Positions 27,966 through 36,960 of a stretch of DNA of 64,000 nt are shown one piece after another. The notes under the pieces are model-generated. The model was not told the DNA's origin. It did not search any database and saw nothing but the letters and a program-made list of their open reading frames with translations. Position 1 is the first letter of the stretch, and every line of letters begins with the position of its first letter. The DNA is from an uncultured Prevotellaceae bacterium (lineage in GTDB: Bacteria > Bacteroidota > Bacteroidia > Bacteroidales > Muribaculaceae), in contig CAMVAP010000007.1 of the NCBI GenBank assembly GCA_947165485.1, positions 16,652 through 80,651 on the forward strand, given 5' to 3'. Both the position numbers and the translations under genes were made by a program.

Positions 27966-29345
27966 ATGAAAAAATTCAGATATAATTTCATCGTCATGGC
28001 ACTTGCCGTTATGGCATTGGGTTTGTTCTCATGTGCCGACGAGCCTGACAAGTATGAGGTGGCAAGCGGATTACCTTCGGTAAGCTATGTGCGCTGTCTG
28101 AGCACCGAGATTCAAGGCTCTAACGATGACCCCGACATGCACTACACCATTGGTGAATTGGTGACCGAGGCCTCTCCTCAAAGCATCATTTGCCTGGTGG
28201 GTAAGAACCTGCGTAGTGTCTATGAGATCTACTTTAACGACAAGAAGGGTATTCTCAATTCGAGCTATATCACCGACAACACCCTCATCGTGCAGATCCC
28301 CCGCTCGGTACCCGAAACAGTTACCGACAAGATTTACATGATTACCAAGGACAAGGATACTGTGACCTATGACTTCCACGTTGTTATCTCAGCTCCGCAA
28401 ATCATCAGCATGGGCAATGAGTATGCTCCTGTAGGCTCAACCCAGACGCTGACTGGTAACTACTTCATCGACGATCCCGGCACTCCGCTGGCCATCAACT
28501 TCACTGGTGCCGACGGTTCTATGATTCCTGCCGAAATCACCAACATCTCCTCCGATTACACCCAGGTAACCTTCACGGTTCCCGCCGGTGCTGTCGAGGG
28601 TCCCATCTATGTGACTTCGGTTTACGGAACTACCAAGACGAGCTTCTATTACAAGGATTCGCGCGGCATGCTGTTCGACTTTGACACCAACGCCCTGGAC
28701 AACCACGGCTGGAACGGTCACAGCAGCACGATCGACGATACCGCATTGAGCGGCAAGTTCATCCAGCTGGGTGACGGCAGCTCGGTACTGAACCACAAGA
28801 CCTGGGACGAGCAGCACTTCTCGTTTGTTTACTGGCCCGGCAGCTGGAACTCACCCGAGAACTATCAGGATGGTGAGATGGGTGTTCGTCTGACCGATCT
28901 GGCCGACTTCAGCGACTGGAGCAACATGGCTCTCAAGTTTGAGATGTGCATTCCCAGCGAGTATCCCTGGAAAAACGCTGCTATGCAGATTTGCTTTGCT
29001 GGCGTTGACAAGGTGACCTTCGGCAATGCAGGTGTCGACATCTACGGCAAGACCGTGGCTGGTGCTAACAACACCTACATGACCAACAATGCCAATCCTC
29101 GTGCCCTGTACCGTCCCTGGTCAACCAGCCCGACGGGCAGCTACGACACCGGTGGCGAGTGGGTAACCGTTACTCTGCCCATCGCAGCCAACTTCGTTTA
29201 TGGTTGGGACGGCTCGGTATCTAGCGGATCGCTTTCTGCCGAGAGCTTCACCAGCTTGTGGATCTTCGTCTCAAGCTGTGGTGTTGAAGGTGTAGAGTGC
29301 ACCCCCATCATCAAGATTGACAACATCCGTGTGGTTCCTAATTAA
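27966..29345 (+). CDS. Surface glycan-binding lipoprotein with IPT/TIG-like domain (SGBP-A)
   Basis: 459 residues. Lipobox Cys in GLFSCADEPDKYE. Residues about 35-220 look like tandem IPT/TIG Ig-like folds (ICLVGKNLRSVYEIYFND; QTLTGNYFIDDPGTPLAINFTG; VTFTVPAGAVEGPIYVTS). The C-terminal 240 residues form a carbohydrate-binding-type sandwich with many Trp (NHGWNGHSS, FVYWPGSWNSPENYQ). Position directly after SusD and this layout fit a surface glycan-binding protein that recruits the polysaccharide. Ligand inferred to be mannan. Confidence 0.75.
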   Translation: MKKFRYNFIVMALAVMALGLFSCADEPDKYEVASGLPSVSYVRCLSTEIQGSNDDPDMHYTIGELVTEASPQSIICLVGKNLRSVYEIYFNDKKGILNSSYITDNTLIVQIPRSVPETVTDKIYMITKDKDTVTYDFHVVISAPQIISMGNEYAPVGSTQTLTGNYFIDDPGTPLAINFTGADGSMIPAEITNISSDYTQVTFTVPAGAVEGPIYVTSVYGTTKTSFYYKDSRGMLFDFDTNALDNHGWNGHSSTIDDTALSGKFIQLGDGSSVLNHKTWDEQHFSFVYWPGSWNSPENYQDGEMGVRLTDLADFSDWSNMALKFEMCIPSEYPWKNAAMQICFAGVDKVTFGNAGVDIYGKTVAGANNTYMTNNANPRALYRPWSTSPTGSYDTGGEWVTVTLPIAANFVYGWDGSVSSGSLSAESFTSLWIFVSSCGVEGVECTPIIKIDNIRVVPN

Positions 29346-29363
29346 TTATAATGTAAGAAGAAT

Positions 29364-31226
29364 ATGAAAAAGTTCAGAAATATTTTCATCCTGTTTGTGG
29401 TAGCACTCGTTGGGGTTTCGCTCACAAGCTGTAATGATGAGGACCTGATCACCGACCCCTATAGCAAGTCGGGTGTGAACCTGCTGGCCTATGGACCGTC
29501 GCCCATCCTGCGCAATACTGAAATCCGCCTCACGGGTACCAACATGCAGAAGGTGGACAAAGTCATCTTCCCGGGTAATGCCATCGTTGAGCGCTCGGCT
29601 TTCAACCGCTGCGACAATGAGAACATCTATTGCAACGTGCCCGACGAGACCGTTCCTGGCCAAATCAGGTTGGTGGCCGGTAACGATACGATCGTTTCGA
29701 TTGGTACGCTCGTGTTTAAAGAGCCCATCGAGGTGACCAATGTGACTCCCGTCAAGGGACTGAATGCTGGCGACATCATCTCAATCACGGGTGACTATGT
29801 TTACAACATTGCTGAGGTGATCTTCACCAGGAGCGCATCAGTGATCGCCGAGGACTTTGAATATGTTTCGCGTCGCGAGATCCGCGTTCGCGTGCCTCTG
29901 GCAGCCGAGTCCGGTACCATCACCATGAATGACGGTGCTGATTGGGAGTACACCTTCGAGACTCCGCTCGAGATCGTTTCGGCCAGCTATCTGAGCCTTG
30001 AGCCTGCCGCAGCCGACTTTGGCGAGCAGATTGCTATCCACGGTACCAACCTGCACACGGTAGAGCAAGTGCTGTTCGCTGGTGGTGTAGCCGCCGAATT
30101 TACTGTCTCGGAAGACAACAGGACGATTATCGCCACTGTTCCTGCCGAGTGTAAGTCGGGTGCTATCTCGCTGCTGCTCTACTCGGGCAATGCACTGCAG
30201 ACCGATGAGTTCAAGGTTCCCACTGTTGCCATCACCGGCGCATCACAGAACAAGGACCTGGTTGCCGGCGACGTTGTCACCCTGTATGGTGAGAACTTCG
30301 ACCGCATCATCGAGGTTACCTTGCCTGGTGGCACTGCTCCCTTGAATGCCAATGAGTACTCCATCGCCGACAACAAACTGACCTTTACCGTTCCCGACTA
30401 TCTGGTTGATGGTGATGTAGTGGTTAAGCAGAACTCCAACATCACGGCTACCTATCCCCTCGAGATCCGTAAACTCGCCGGCGTTATCTGGCAGGGTAAT
30501 CAGGAATTGAGTGGCTGGAACAGCTGGGGCGTATTCAACTGGAGCGGCGACCTGTGGACCAAGTTCCAGGAGGCCATCACCGGCCCTGGTCAGATGACCG
30601 TTCACTTTGTAGCTACCAACAGCAGTCCCGTCTTCAACTTCCGCATGGGTGACTGGAGCACTCCGCTCAGTGGCTTGGCTAGCATGTATGGTGACGATGG
30701 CAACATCAGGCCCGCTGCCGGTGTTACCGACCTCGTGTTTGACCTCACTGCCGAGGAAGCTGCTAAGATGTTTGGCGACGGTGGCCAGGGTATGGTCATC
30801 TGGGGTGACGGCATCAAGTTGCAGTACGTGAAGTTCATCGGTGCCGGCGCTGAACAGGTTATCTGGGAAGGCCGTGAGGACACCAGCGGCTGGGGCAACA
30901 ACATCACCATCGGATCCGACACGTCGCCCGAGCTGGCTGCTTACAGTCCCCAGGAAGGCAGTGTGGTTCGCTTCTATGGCGAGGTGAGCGCTGGCTGGCA
31001 GGCCAAGATTGTTGAGGGCCACTGGGGTCCCACCTATCTGGCTGTTGCCGAGACTGCCGAGGGCGAGTTTGCAGCCTATGACTTTGCTGGCAACGGCAAC
31101 TGCATCAAGATGACGCTCACTCAGGCTATGCTCGATGCAGCCTACACCCAGCAATGGTGGGGCGGCACGTTCATCGTCCAGGGTCAGAACTTCATCTTGA
31201 CCAAGGTGACCGTAGCTCCCATGTAA
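29364..31226 (+). CDS. Second IPT/TIG-domain surface glycan-binding lipoprotein (SGBP-B)
   Basis: 620 residues, lipobox Cys in GVSLTSCNDEDLIT. Four IPT/TIG-like Ig domains can be traced (starts around residues 40, 120, 205 and 285; e.g. ITSVTPV-type pattern VTNVTPVKGLNAGDIISITG, QIAIHGTNLHTVEQVLFAGG, VTLYGENFDRIIEVTLPGG). The C-terminus (about 375-620) has two related sandwich modules with VIWQGNQELSGWNSWG and VIWEGREDTSGWGNN, likely the glycan-binding head. Starts 18 bp after SGBP-A; followed by a strong hairpin terminator. Confidence 0.75.
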   Translation: MKKFRNIFILFVVALVGVSLTSCNDEDLITDPYSKSGVNLLAYGPSPILRNTEIRLTGTNMQKVDKVIFPGNAIVERSAFNRCDNENIYCNVPDETVPGQIRLVAGNDTIVSIGTLVFKEPIEVTNVTPVKGLNAGDIISITGDYVYNIAEVIFTRSASVIAEDFEYVSRREIRVRVPLAAESGTITMNDGADWEYTFETPLEIVSASYLSLEPAAADFGEQIAIHGTNLHTVEQVLFAGGVAAEFTVSEDNRTIIATVPAECKSGAISLLLYSGNALQTDEFKVPTVAITGASQNKDLVAGDVVTLYGENFDRIIEVTLPGGTAPLNANEYSIADNKLTFTVPDYLVDGDVVVKQNSNITATYPLEIRKLAGVIWQGNQELSGWNSWGVFNWSGDLWTKFQEAITGPGQMTVHFVATNSSPVFNFRMGDWSTPLSGLASMYGDDGNIRPAAGVTDLVFDLTAEEAAKMFGDGGQGMVIWGDGIKLQYVKFIGAGAEQVIWEGREDTSGWGNNITIGSDTSPELAAYSPQEGSVVRFYGEVSAGWQAKIVEGHWGPTYLAVAETAEGEFAAYDFAGNGNCIKMTLTQAMLDAAYTQQWWGGTFIVQGQNFILTKVTVAPM

Positions 31227-31249
31227 TCCTGTTGATACACAACCTCTAC

Positions 31250-31293
31250 ATTATTCCCGCCGCTCCGTCTGATGGCGGCGGGAATAATTTTTA
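31250..31293 (+). terminator. Strong hairpin terminator inside the mannan susCD operon
   Basis: ATTATTCCCGCCGC / GCGGCGGGAATAAT with a short loop, then T5. It lies between SGBP-B and the following lipoprotein gene, so it may limit transcription into the last two genes. Confidence 0.8.
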
Positions 31294-31304
31294 TTAACAC
31301 ACTA

Positions 31305-31937
31305 ATGATGAAATCTCAATTTAACTGTTGGCGAGCCCTCCCCTTGTCTGCCGTCGTGTCGTTAGCCTTGATGCTGACTTCATGTCATTATTACAAGGAG
31401 GAAAAGGATAACACTCATCAGGAGGAAGACCTCATTGCCAATATCGAGGGTTATGGCATCGACACCATCGCTGTGGAGCCCGGCGACACGCTGTGCTCGG
31501 CACGCGTTGATGATGTGTTGCGTCATTATCCCGAGTTCTACCATGCCGCCAAGAAGGCCAAGAAGGCCTATGACGAATGGCAGAAAATGGAGGCTGAAGC
31601 CCGTGTGGGCACCAAGACACAAGTCATGAGTGTCGACGCTATCTTGAATGATGCACTATATGGCTCTGAAGATGTCACCGAGATTGGCGAGTGGCCTGAC
31701 ATGGCTCCCATCGACAGTGCTTATTTCAAACTCATCGGTCAGAGCGGCCTAAAGCGCCAGTCGGCGATAGGCCATGCCCGCCGGGCGTGGATATCCTACC
31801 AGGACCGCTTGCGGCAGATGGCGCAGACGGTGCCCGAGCAATGCCGTGCCCGCTACATCGCATCGATCACTGCCCGAGTAAAACAATTTTGCACAACATT
31901 ACAAGGTAAAGACAATGAAAAGAAATCATCTCGTTAA
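31305..31937 (+). CDS. Lipoprotein of unknown function in the mannan operon
   Basis: 210 residues from ATG 31305 (MMKSQFNCWRALPLS...) with lipobox Cys in LALMLTSCHYYKEEKD. An upstream in-frame start at 31272 would overlap the terminator. The mature part is charged and mainly helical (AAKKAKKAYDEWQKMEAEAR; RRAWISYQDRLRQMAQ) and does not resemble a known enzyme or binding module. Its 3' end overlaps the start of the GH26 gene by 23 bp, implying coupled translation and perhaps a role with that mannanase at the surface. I do not recognise a family. Confidence 0.7.
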   Translation: MMKSQFNCWRALPLSAVVSLALMLTSCHYYKEEKDNTHQEEDLIANIEGYGIDTIAVEPGDTLCSARVDDVLRHYPEFYHAAKKAKKAYDEWQKMEAEARVGTKTQVMSVDAILNDALYGSEDVTEIGEWPDMAPIDSAYFKLIGQSGLKRQSAIGHARRAWISYQDRLRQMAQTVPEQCRARYIASITARVKQFCTTLQGKDNEKKSSR

Positions 31938-33357
31938 TCTTGCGTTACTCGTCCTCATGCTATTGCCTGCGGTATTCACTTTCTCCTCGTGTAGTAGTGA
32001 AGACCCGGATGACCCCACGCCCAGCGTGACCGTGGTCTTGCGCGGGCAGACCATTGCCGAGGGTGCCGAGGTGGATCCTGAAACCACCACTGTGCTCACG
32101 CTGACCTATAACACGACGGTCAAGGTCGTTTCCTCGACGGGTATCACGCTCAACGGCACCGCTGTTGCTGCCAAGAGCAATTCTCAGACAACGATGGCGG
32201 TAGATATCCCGTTATCGCTCGTTGCTGGCACTAACTACACTGTCAAGGTGGCCAAGGGCGCTATCGTTTCGACTACCGACGCTTCGGCATCGGTTCCAGA
32301 GTTTACCTTGAACTTCAAGACCAAGCAGGCTACCGTGATTCCTCCTGCCCAGGACCAGGAACCAGTGTTTGCTACTACCGAACCTGCCAAGAAACTGCTG
32401 GCTTACCTGTGGTCTCAGTATGGCAGCAAGACCATCTCAAGCGTCATGGCCGAGGTGAACTGGAATCATCGTTTGGCCGACTATGTGAAGGGTGTGACCG
32501 GTAAATATCCGGCCATGAACTGCTATGACTTCATCCAAATCTATGTTCCCGAGAACAACTGGATCAACTACAACGACATAACGCCTGTCAAGGAGTGGTC
32601 CGACGCTGGTGGTATCGTCCAGCTCATGTGGCACTTCAACGTGCCGCTCACCGAGAGCACCGTGCCCGGTAGCGATGGCTCAGGCGTAACCTGCACGCCC
32701 AGTCAGACCACTTTCAAGGCTTCCAATGCCTTGACTAGCGGCACTTGGGAAAACCAGTGGTTCTATGGCCAGATGGACAAGGTGGTCAGCGTCTTGCTCA
32801 AGTTGCAGGATGCAGGCATCGCTGCCATGTGGCGTCCCTTCCACGAGGGCGCAGGCAATGCCTGTGCCAAGCAACAGGCCTCTTGGACCAAGGCCTGGTT
32901 CTGGTGGGGATATGACGGCGCCGATACCTACAAGAAGTTGTGGGTTGCCATGTTTGACTACTTCAAGCAGAAGGGCGTGAAAAACCTCATCTGGGTATGG
33001 ACCACTCAGAATTACAACGGCAACAGCTCCACCTACAACCAGGACACCGATTGGTATCCCGGCAACGAATATGTGGATATCATTGCCCGCGACCTGTACG
33101 CCTACAACGCCGCGCAGAACAAGCAGGAGTTTGATGAAATTCAGGCTACCTATAGCGGCAAGATGGTGATCTTGGGCGAGTGTGGCGTTGACGGTAGCAA
33201 TAGCTTTGCCAACATTTCCGACATCTGGGGTGCTGGAGCCAAGTGGGGTTCGTTCATGGTGTGGTATGGCAGCAACTTCTGCAGCGATACTTGGTGGAAA
33301 AACGCCATGAGCAATGCCTATGTCATTACCCGTGACCAACTGCCCGACCTCAAGTAA
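31915..33357 (+). CDS. Surface GH26 endo-beta-mannanase lipoprotein with N-terminal Ig-like domain
   Basis: 480 residues. Lipobox Cys in FTFSSCSSEDPDD, then an Ig-like Big_5-type domain (about 35-140; VEVDP.., LTYNTTVKV, VKVAKGAIVS) and a GH26 barrel (about 155-480). Acid/base Glu311 in MWRPFHEGAGN and nucleophile Glu422 in MVILGECGVDG are present, with WFWWGYDG between. Likely exposed on the outer membrane, where it makes the first cuts in mannan before SusCD uptake, in contrast to the non-lipid GH26 at 10848. Starts within the previous lipoprotein gene. Confidence 0.9.
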   Translation: MKRNHLVNLALLVLMLLPAVFTFSSCSSEDPDDPTPSVTVVLRGQTIAEGAEVDPETTTVLTLTYNTTVKVVSSTGITLNGTAVAAKSNSQTTMAVDIPLSLVAGTNYTVKVAKGAIVSTTDASASVPEFTLNFKTKQATVIPPAQDQEPVFATTEPAKKLLAYLWSQYGSKTISSVMAEVNWNHRLADYVKGVTGKYPAMNCYDFIQIYVPENNWINYNDITPVKEWSDAGGIVQLMWHFNVPLTESTVPGSDGSGVTCTPSQTTFKASNALTSGTWENQWFYGQMDKVVSVLLKLQDAGIAAMWRPFHEGAGNACAKQQASWTKAWFWWGYDGADTYKKLWVAMFDYFKQKGVKNLIWVWTTQNYNGNSSTYNQDTDWYPGNEYVDIIARDLYAYNAAQNKQEFDEIQATYSGKMVILGECGVDGSNSFANISDIWGAGAKWGSFMVWYGSNFCSDTWWKNAMSNAYVITRDQLPDLK

Positions 33358-33378
33358 TTATTTAAAACAAAGGAAACG

Positions 33379-33417
33379 AAAAAGGCTGAACCTCGGATGG
33401 CGGGATTCAGCCTTTTT
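33379..33417 (+). terminator. Terminator of the mannan susCD operon
   Basis: AAAAAGGCTGAA / TTCAGCCTTTTT stem, starting 21 bp after the GH26 stop codon. Confidence 0.8.
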
Positions 33418-33462
33418 CCCCTGTTTTCCGCATTGGGGCACGCCGTTGTGTTGCTCTAGAGA

Positions 33463-33746
33463 AGCAGGTCGAAGGCCTGCACAAGGCCAGCGGCCTTGAC
33501 TTGAGGTAACACCACGGCGCGAGGGCTGTAGGTCCTCGTGGCGTGGTGGCTCGAATGCTACTCACGATGGGCCCTGAAGGGGGCCACTAACTGCGACATT
33601 TCCTAAGCCTGTGGTGTGTGGCCCTCTACGAGGCCCGTTCTCTCTAGCTTCCCTTTCCCCATGCCACACAGACCTATCGGCCTGTGCGCCATGGGGTTGC
33701 CATAATTCAAGGCCCACGGCCTTGTCAAGGTCTTTCGACCTTTTCT
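33463..33746. repeat. Palindrome-rich repeat element, copy 2
   Basis: About 284 bp with the same order of palindromes as 10522-10819: AGCAGGTCGAAGGCCTGC and CAAGGCCAGCGGCCTTGA at the left end, GGGCCCTGAAGGGGGCCACT in the middle, GGCCCACGGCCTTG and AGGTCTTTCGACCT near the right end. Sequence between palindromes has diverged more than the stems. Located between two convergent carbohydrate operons. Confidence 0.75.
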
Positions 33747-33855
33747 GCCAGATAAAAACAGCACGGGACACGCCATTTTGCAAAATCCGATGCGCTAATT
33801 CCGTGAAGATCAGTCGCAATCTCTTATATCAAAATACTAGTGCGGAAAACAGGAG

Positions 33856-33892
33856 CAGGGAGGATACCATCGGGCACCCTCCCTGTTTTTTT
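33856..33892 (+). terminator. Hairpin terminator between convergent operons
   Basis: CAGGGAGG (33856-33863) / CCTCCCTG (33878-33885), then T7. The T run is on the plus strand; it may also help stop the minus-strand GH5 transcript that ends at 33915. Confidence 0.6.
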
Positions 33893-33914
33893 GTAACTGC
33901 TGTTAGGCAAGAGT

Positions 33915-35393
33915 TTATTTATACACGTTGACAATCGAGTCGGCAACTTGTTCCATCGTCCACTTGAAGGTGGCCTCGCTGCGGTCGGCTCCGTCAACGA
34001 GCAGCATCCAGTGGAACGAGGCGGCACCGTACTTCTTGCACAGGCGGCTCATGTCGCCAGATTGCTTGCCAGCCTCGGCCTTTTGTGCAGGGGTGCTGTT
34101 CTGGTTGATGGTAATTTCGCCGGCGCCGTTGGTGCCATACTCGCCGATGATGACGGGATATCCCTTGGAGATGAAGTAGGTTTCCAAATCCTTGAACATG
34201 CTCTTGAGGTACTCGCGGCATTCGCTGGTCCAGGTCATGTTGTAAACGTGCAACCAATCCCAGGGGTCATAGGAGTGAACCTCGACGGCGATGTGGCTCT
34301 GGTTGCCGCATGGGTCGGTGGGGATGGTGAGACCGTTCAACACGGCGGTACCATGGGCGGCAGCATAGGTCGAAACAATCAGGTTCCTGTAGGTGTTGTT
34401 GCCACCAGTGGCACGCACTGTCTCGACAAACTTAGCGGCATGCTGGTTCACGTACTCGAGATCGGACAGATTGCTTGGCTGGTTCCACTGCTGGGCAGTG
34501 TTGAGCATCTCGTTATAGCCTTCAAACAGCAGGTGATGGTCGTAGTTCTTGAAACGGGTGGCAATCTGTGTCCACAGCTTGGCATAGCGGTCGAGTTGTA
34601 GCGTCGGGCTGGCGACAACCCATGCCGCATTGTGGGCACCGGTGTCGTGGTGCACATTGAGGATGCAATACATGCCCTGGTTGATGACATAGTCCACAAC
34701 CTCCTGCACGCGGTTCATCCATGCCTCGTCAACGTTGCCCTGCTCATCCATGTGCTGGAACCAGGTCACGGGAACGCGGATGCCCTTGAAACCTTTCTCC
34801 TTGAAAGCCTGCATCAGGTGGGCATCGGTGATGGGCTGACCCCATGCGGTCTCATATTTGTAGGGCTCCTGATGGTTACCAATCCAGTCACCGTAGCTGT
34901 CGAGCGTATTGCCCAAGTTCCAGCCGGGGGCCATGTTGATAACAGCCTGAGCAGCCGACTCGTGGCCGTCGGGGGCATTGGGGTTGGGCAACTCGGTCTT
35001 CTTGGTGGTAAAGTTCAGTGTATAGGCTGGTGCTGCCACGCCGTCGGTGTTCTTGATGACTCCGGCGGGGATGGTGATGGTCACGGCCTGGCCTTCTTCG
35101 GCACAGGTGGCGGTGAACATCAGGGAGGCGCTCATGGTGCGCACGTTGCTGATGGTGGCTCCAGTAGCCTCAATCTTGCTGATGTCGCTGGCCGTCATGG
35201 TGATCGTCTTGTCGTAGGTGATGGTCACGCCGATGGCACCTGGTTCTACTGTCGTTGAGCCTTTCTCGGGCGATGTGCTGACCACGGCAGGAGCTGTCAG
35301 CTTGGGTTTGTCGGGTTCGTCGTTGCCGCTGCAGGCCGTGAAACCGAGGGTCAATGCGGCCATCAGGATGAATGATAAAAATTTGATGTTCAT
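33915..35393 (-). CDS. GH5 endo-glycanase lipoprotein with N-terminal Ig-like domain
   Basis: 492 residues. Lipobox Cys in LGFTACSGNDEP; a Big_5-like Ig domain (about 35-130; VEPGAIGVTITYDKTITM, TIPAGVIKNTDG) followed by a GH5 barrel. Motifs: GWNLGNTLDSYGD, FKGIRVPVTWFQHM, LNVHHDTGAH, acid/base Glu in LLFEGYNEML and nucleophile Glu in VIIGEYGTNGAG. The GWNLGNTLD start is characteristic of subfamily GH5_4, which contains endo-glucanases, xyloglucanases and some mannanases. As a surface lipoprotein in an operon with GH31, GH3 and GH43 enzymes, endo-xyloglucanase is plausible; mixed-linkage glucan or glucomannan are alternatives. Last gene of the minus-strand operon. Confidence 0.85.
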   Translation of the reverse strand: MNIKFLSFILMAALTLGFTACSGNDEPDKPKLTAPAVVSTSPEKGSTTVEPGAIGVTITYDKTITMTASDISKIEATGATISNVRTMSASLMFTATCAEEGQAVTITIPAGVIKNTDGVAAPAYTLNFTTKKTELPNPNAPDGHESAAQAVINMAPGWNLGNTLDSYGDWIGNHQEPYKYETAWGQPITDAHLMQAFKEKGFKGIRVPVTWFQHMDEQGNVDEAWMNRVQEVVDYVINQGMYCILNVHHDTGAHNAAWVVASPTLQLDRYAKLWTQIATRFKNYDHHLLFEGYNEMLNTAQQWNQPSNLSDLEYVNQHAAKFVETVRATGGNNTYRNLIVSTYAAAHGTAVLNGLTIPTDPCGNQSHIAVEVHSYDPWDWLHVYNMTWTSECREYLKSMFKDLETYFISKGYPVIIGEYGTNGAGEITINQNSTPAQKAEAGKQSGDMSRLCKKYGAASFHWMLLVDGADRSEATFKWTMEQVADSIVNVYK

Positions 35394-35491
35394 AATGATA
35401 TATAGTTGTTTTAGTTGTTAGTTGTTAGTTTTTAGTTTTTATGCGTTAGGTTTTCGGACGCGGATGCCAACTAGAAACTAGGGACTAGAAA

Positions 35492-36928
35492 CTATTTGTC
35501 GGTACGGAAAGGAACAACGGGCAGACCGCGCATGTTCTTGAGGTTCCCAATTTGGAATGACTTGAAGCAGTAGCGCACTGCCACTGGTTCGGGCACCTCG
35601 CTCGACGATACCATGATTGACTTGTGGCTCTCGTTGAGCGTGGCCTGGGCGGTCTTGAACACGCCGTCGGCCCCTGCTATCTCAAATCCCTCGATGTCCT
35701 GCCAGGGCGAGAGCCCATCGTCGGCATGCTTGAAGAATACCTCGACTTGGTTGCCTTCGATTTGCATGTGGTCATACTCGGGTGACTCGCAAGCGATGTT
35801 CTTGTAGCCATAGGTGCGGTTCAGGGCCATATAGGCCAGGCGGTTGCCCACCTCTCGCTTCTGTGCAGGATGTATCTGGTTGATCTCGTAGGGCTTGACC
35901 AGGTCGTTGGTCGAGACGATGCCGCAGTTCTCGATAAGTTGTGCGGCATGGTGCTGGGCTTCACGCAGCAGCGCTGAACTCAGCCACTCGCCATAGCCGC
36001 CATAAGGTGCGATTTCCACCAGATAGAACGGCAGTTGCTGGGCTGTGCCGCCAAAGTCCTTGCGCCACGTGTCAACCATGTCTTTCAAGCGCTGGGCATA
36101 GGTCCCTTCTTTGCCTACATTGGATTCACCCTGATACCAGATAAAGCCGCGGATGGTGTAATGGCGCAAGGGGTGCAACATGCCGTTATACATGATGACG
36201 GGGGTGTAGTAGTTCCACCAGTTGCCGTCCCAGCCTTCTTTTTGCTCCTTGGCGATATCGATGTCGTCATAGGTCTTGACGATTTCCTGGGGAATCCAGC
36301 CTTCGACCTTTGAACCGCCCCAGGCACAGGCAATCACGCCCACGGGGATGTCGAGCACGCGTTGCAGCATCTGGCCGAAGAAGAAGCCTGTTGCGCTCAT
36401 CCATGGCGCGGTGTCGGGCGTGGGCACGAGCCATGTGCCGGGCACCTCCTCGACGGGCTTGGTCTGTCCGTTTTGCTTGATTTGCGCGACGCGCAGCCAG
36501 CGGTTCTCACGTGCGGTGGCGATGACCTCGTTGGAATTCTCGACAGGACAGTTCCAAAATCCGTTCAGGGGCATCTCCATGTTGGATTGTCCCGAGGCCA
36601 ACCACACCTCGCCGATGAGCACCCGCTCCAGCACCGTTTGTTGTATGCCGTTCTCGCTGAGCGCGATGCGGTGCTCTTGCTTGGCTGCAGCGGGTGTGGG
36701 CAGCATCAGTGACCAGTTGCCGTTCTTGTCGGCTTGGGTTGTCACCGGCTGGCCCAGCCAGTCGGCATCGGCGCTCACAGTGGCATTAGCATTGGCCTTG
36801 CCCCACAAGCGGGCTTGGGTGCGTTGTTGCAGCACCATGTCGTTGCCGATGATTTCTGGCAGTTGGATGGCAGCTTGTGCTGTGCACCACAGTGCAAGAA
36901 GCAATAGTAAACTTAAGTTTCTCTTCAT
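35492..36928 (-). CDS. SASA-family (sialate O-acetylesterase-like) carbohydrate esterase, exported
   Basis: 478 residues from ATG 36928 (MKRNLSLLLLLALWCTAQA signal peptide). The frame stays open for 99 codons upstream into the AraC gene, but that part has no protein-like character. SGNH-hydrolase motifs: Ser in VWLASGQSNMEMP, Gly in CAWGGSKVEGW, Gln/Glu in FIWYQGESNVG and the Asp-x-x-His type end in INQIHPAQKREVG. In polysaccharide loci this family removes acetyl groups from plant glycans such as xyloglucan, xylan or mannan; true sialic acid substrate is unlikely here. 32 bp downstream of the AraC regulator gene. Confidence 0.85.
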   Translation of the reverse strand: MKRNLSLLLLLALWCTAQAAIQLPEIIGNDMVLQQRTQARLWGKANANATVSADADWLGQPVTTQADKNGNWSLMLPTPAAAKQEHRIALSENGIQQTVLERVLIGEVWLASGQSNMEMPLNGFWNCPVENSNEVIATARENRWLRVAQIKQNGQTKPVEEVPGTWLVPTPDTAPWMSATGFFFGQMLQRVLDIPVGVIACAWGGSKVEGWIPQEIVKTYDDIDIAKEQKEGWDGNWWNYYTPVIMYNGMLHPLRHYTIRGFIWYQGESNVGKEGTYAQRLKDMVDTWRKDFGGTAQQLPFYLVEIAPYGGYGEWLSSALLREAQHHAAQLIENCGIVSTNDLVKPYEINQIHPAQKREVGNRLAYMALNRTYGYKNIACESPEYDHMQIEGNQVEVFFKHADDGLSPWQDIEGFEIAGADGVFKTAQATLNESHKSIMVSSSEVPEPVAVRYCFKSFQIGNLKNMRGLPVVPFRTDK

Positions 36929-36960
36929 TGTGTTGATTATTTGATTTCTTGTTATATATA

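Noticed and set aside
35492..36928. Literal sialate O-acetylesterase in sialic acid metabolism
   Set aside because: No sialidase or sialic acid genes are nearby; the context is plant hemicellulose, so general glycan deacetylation is more likely.
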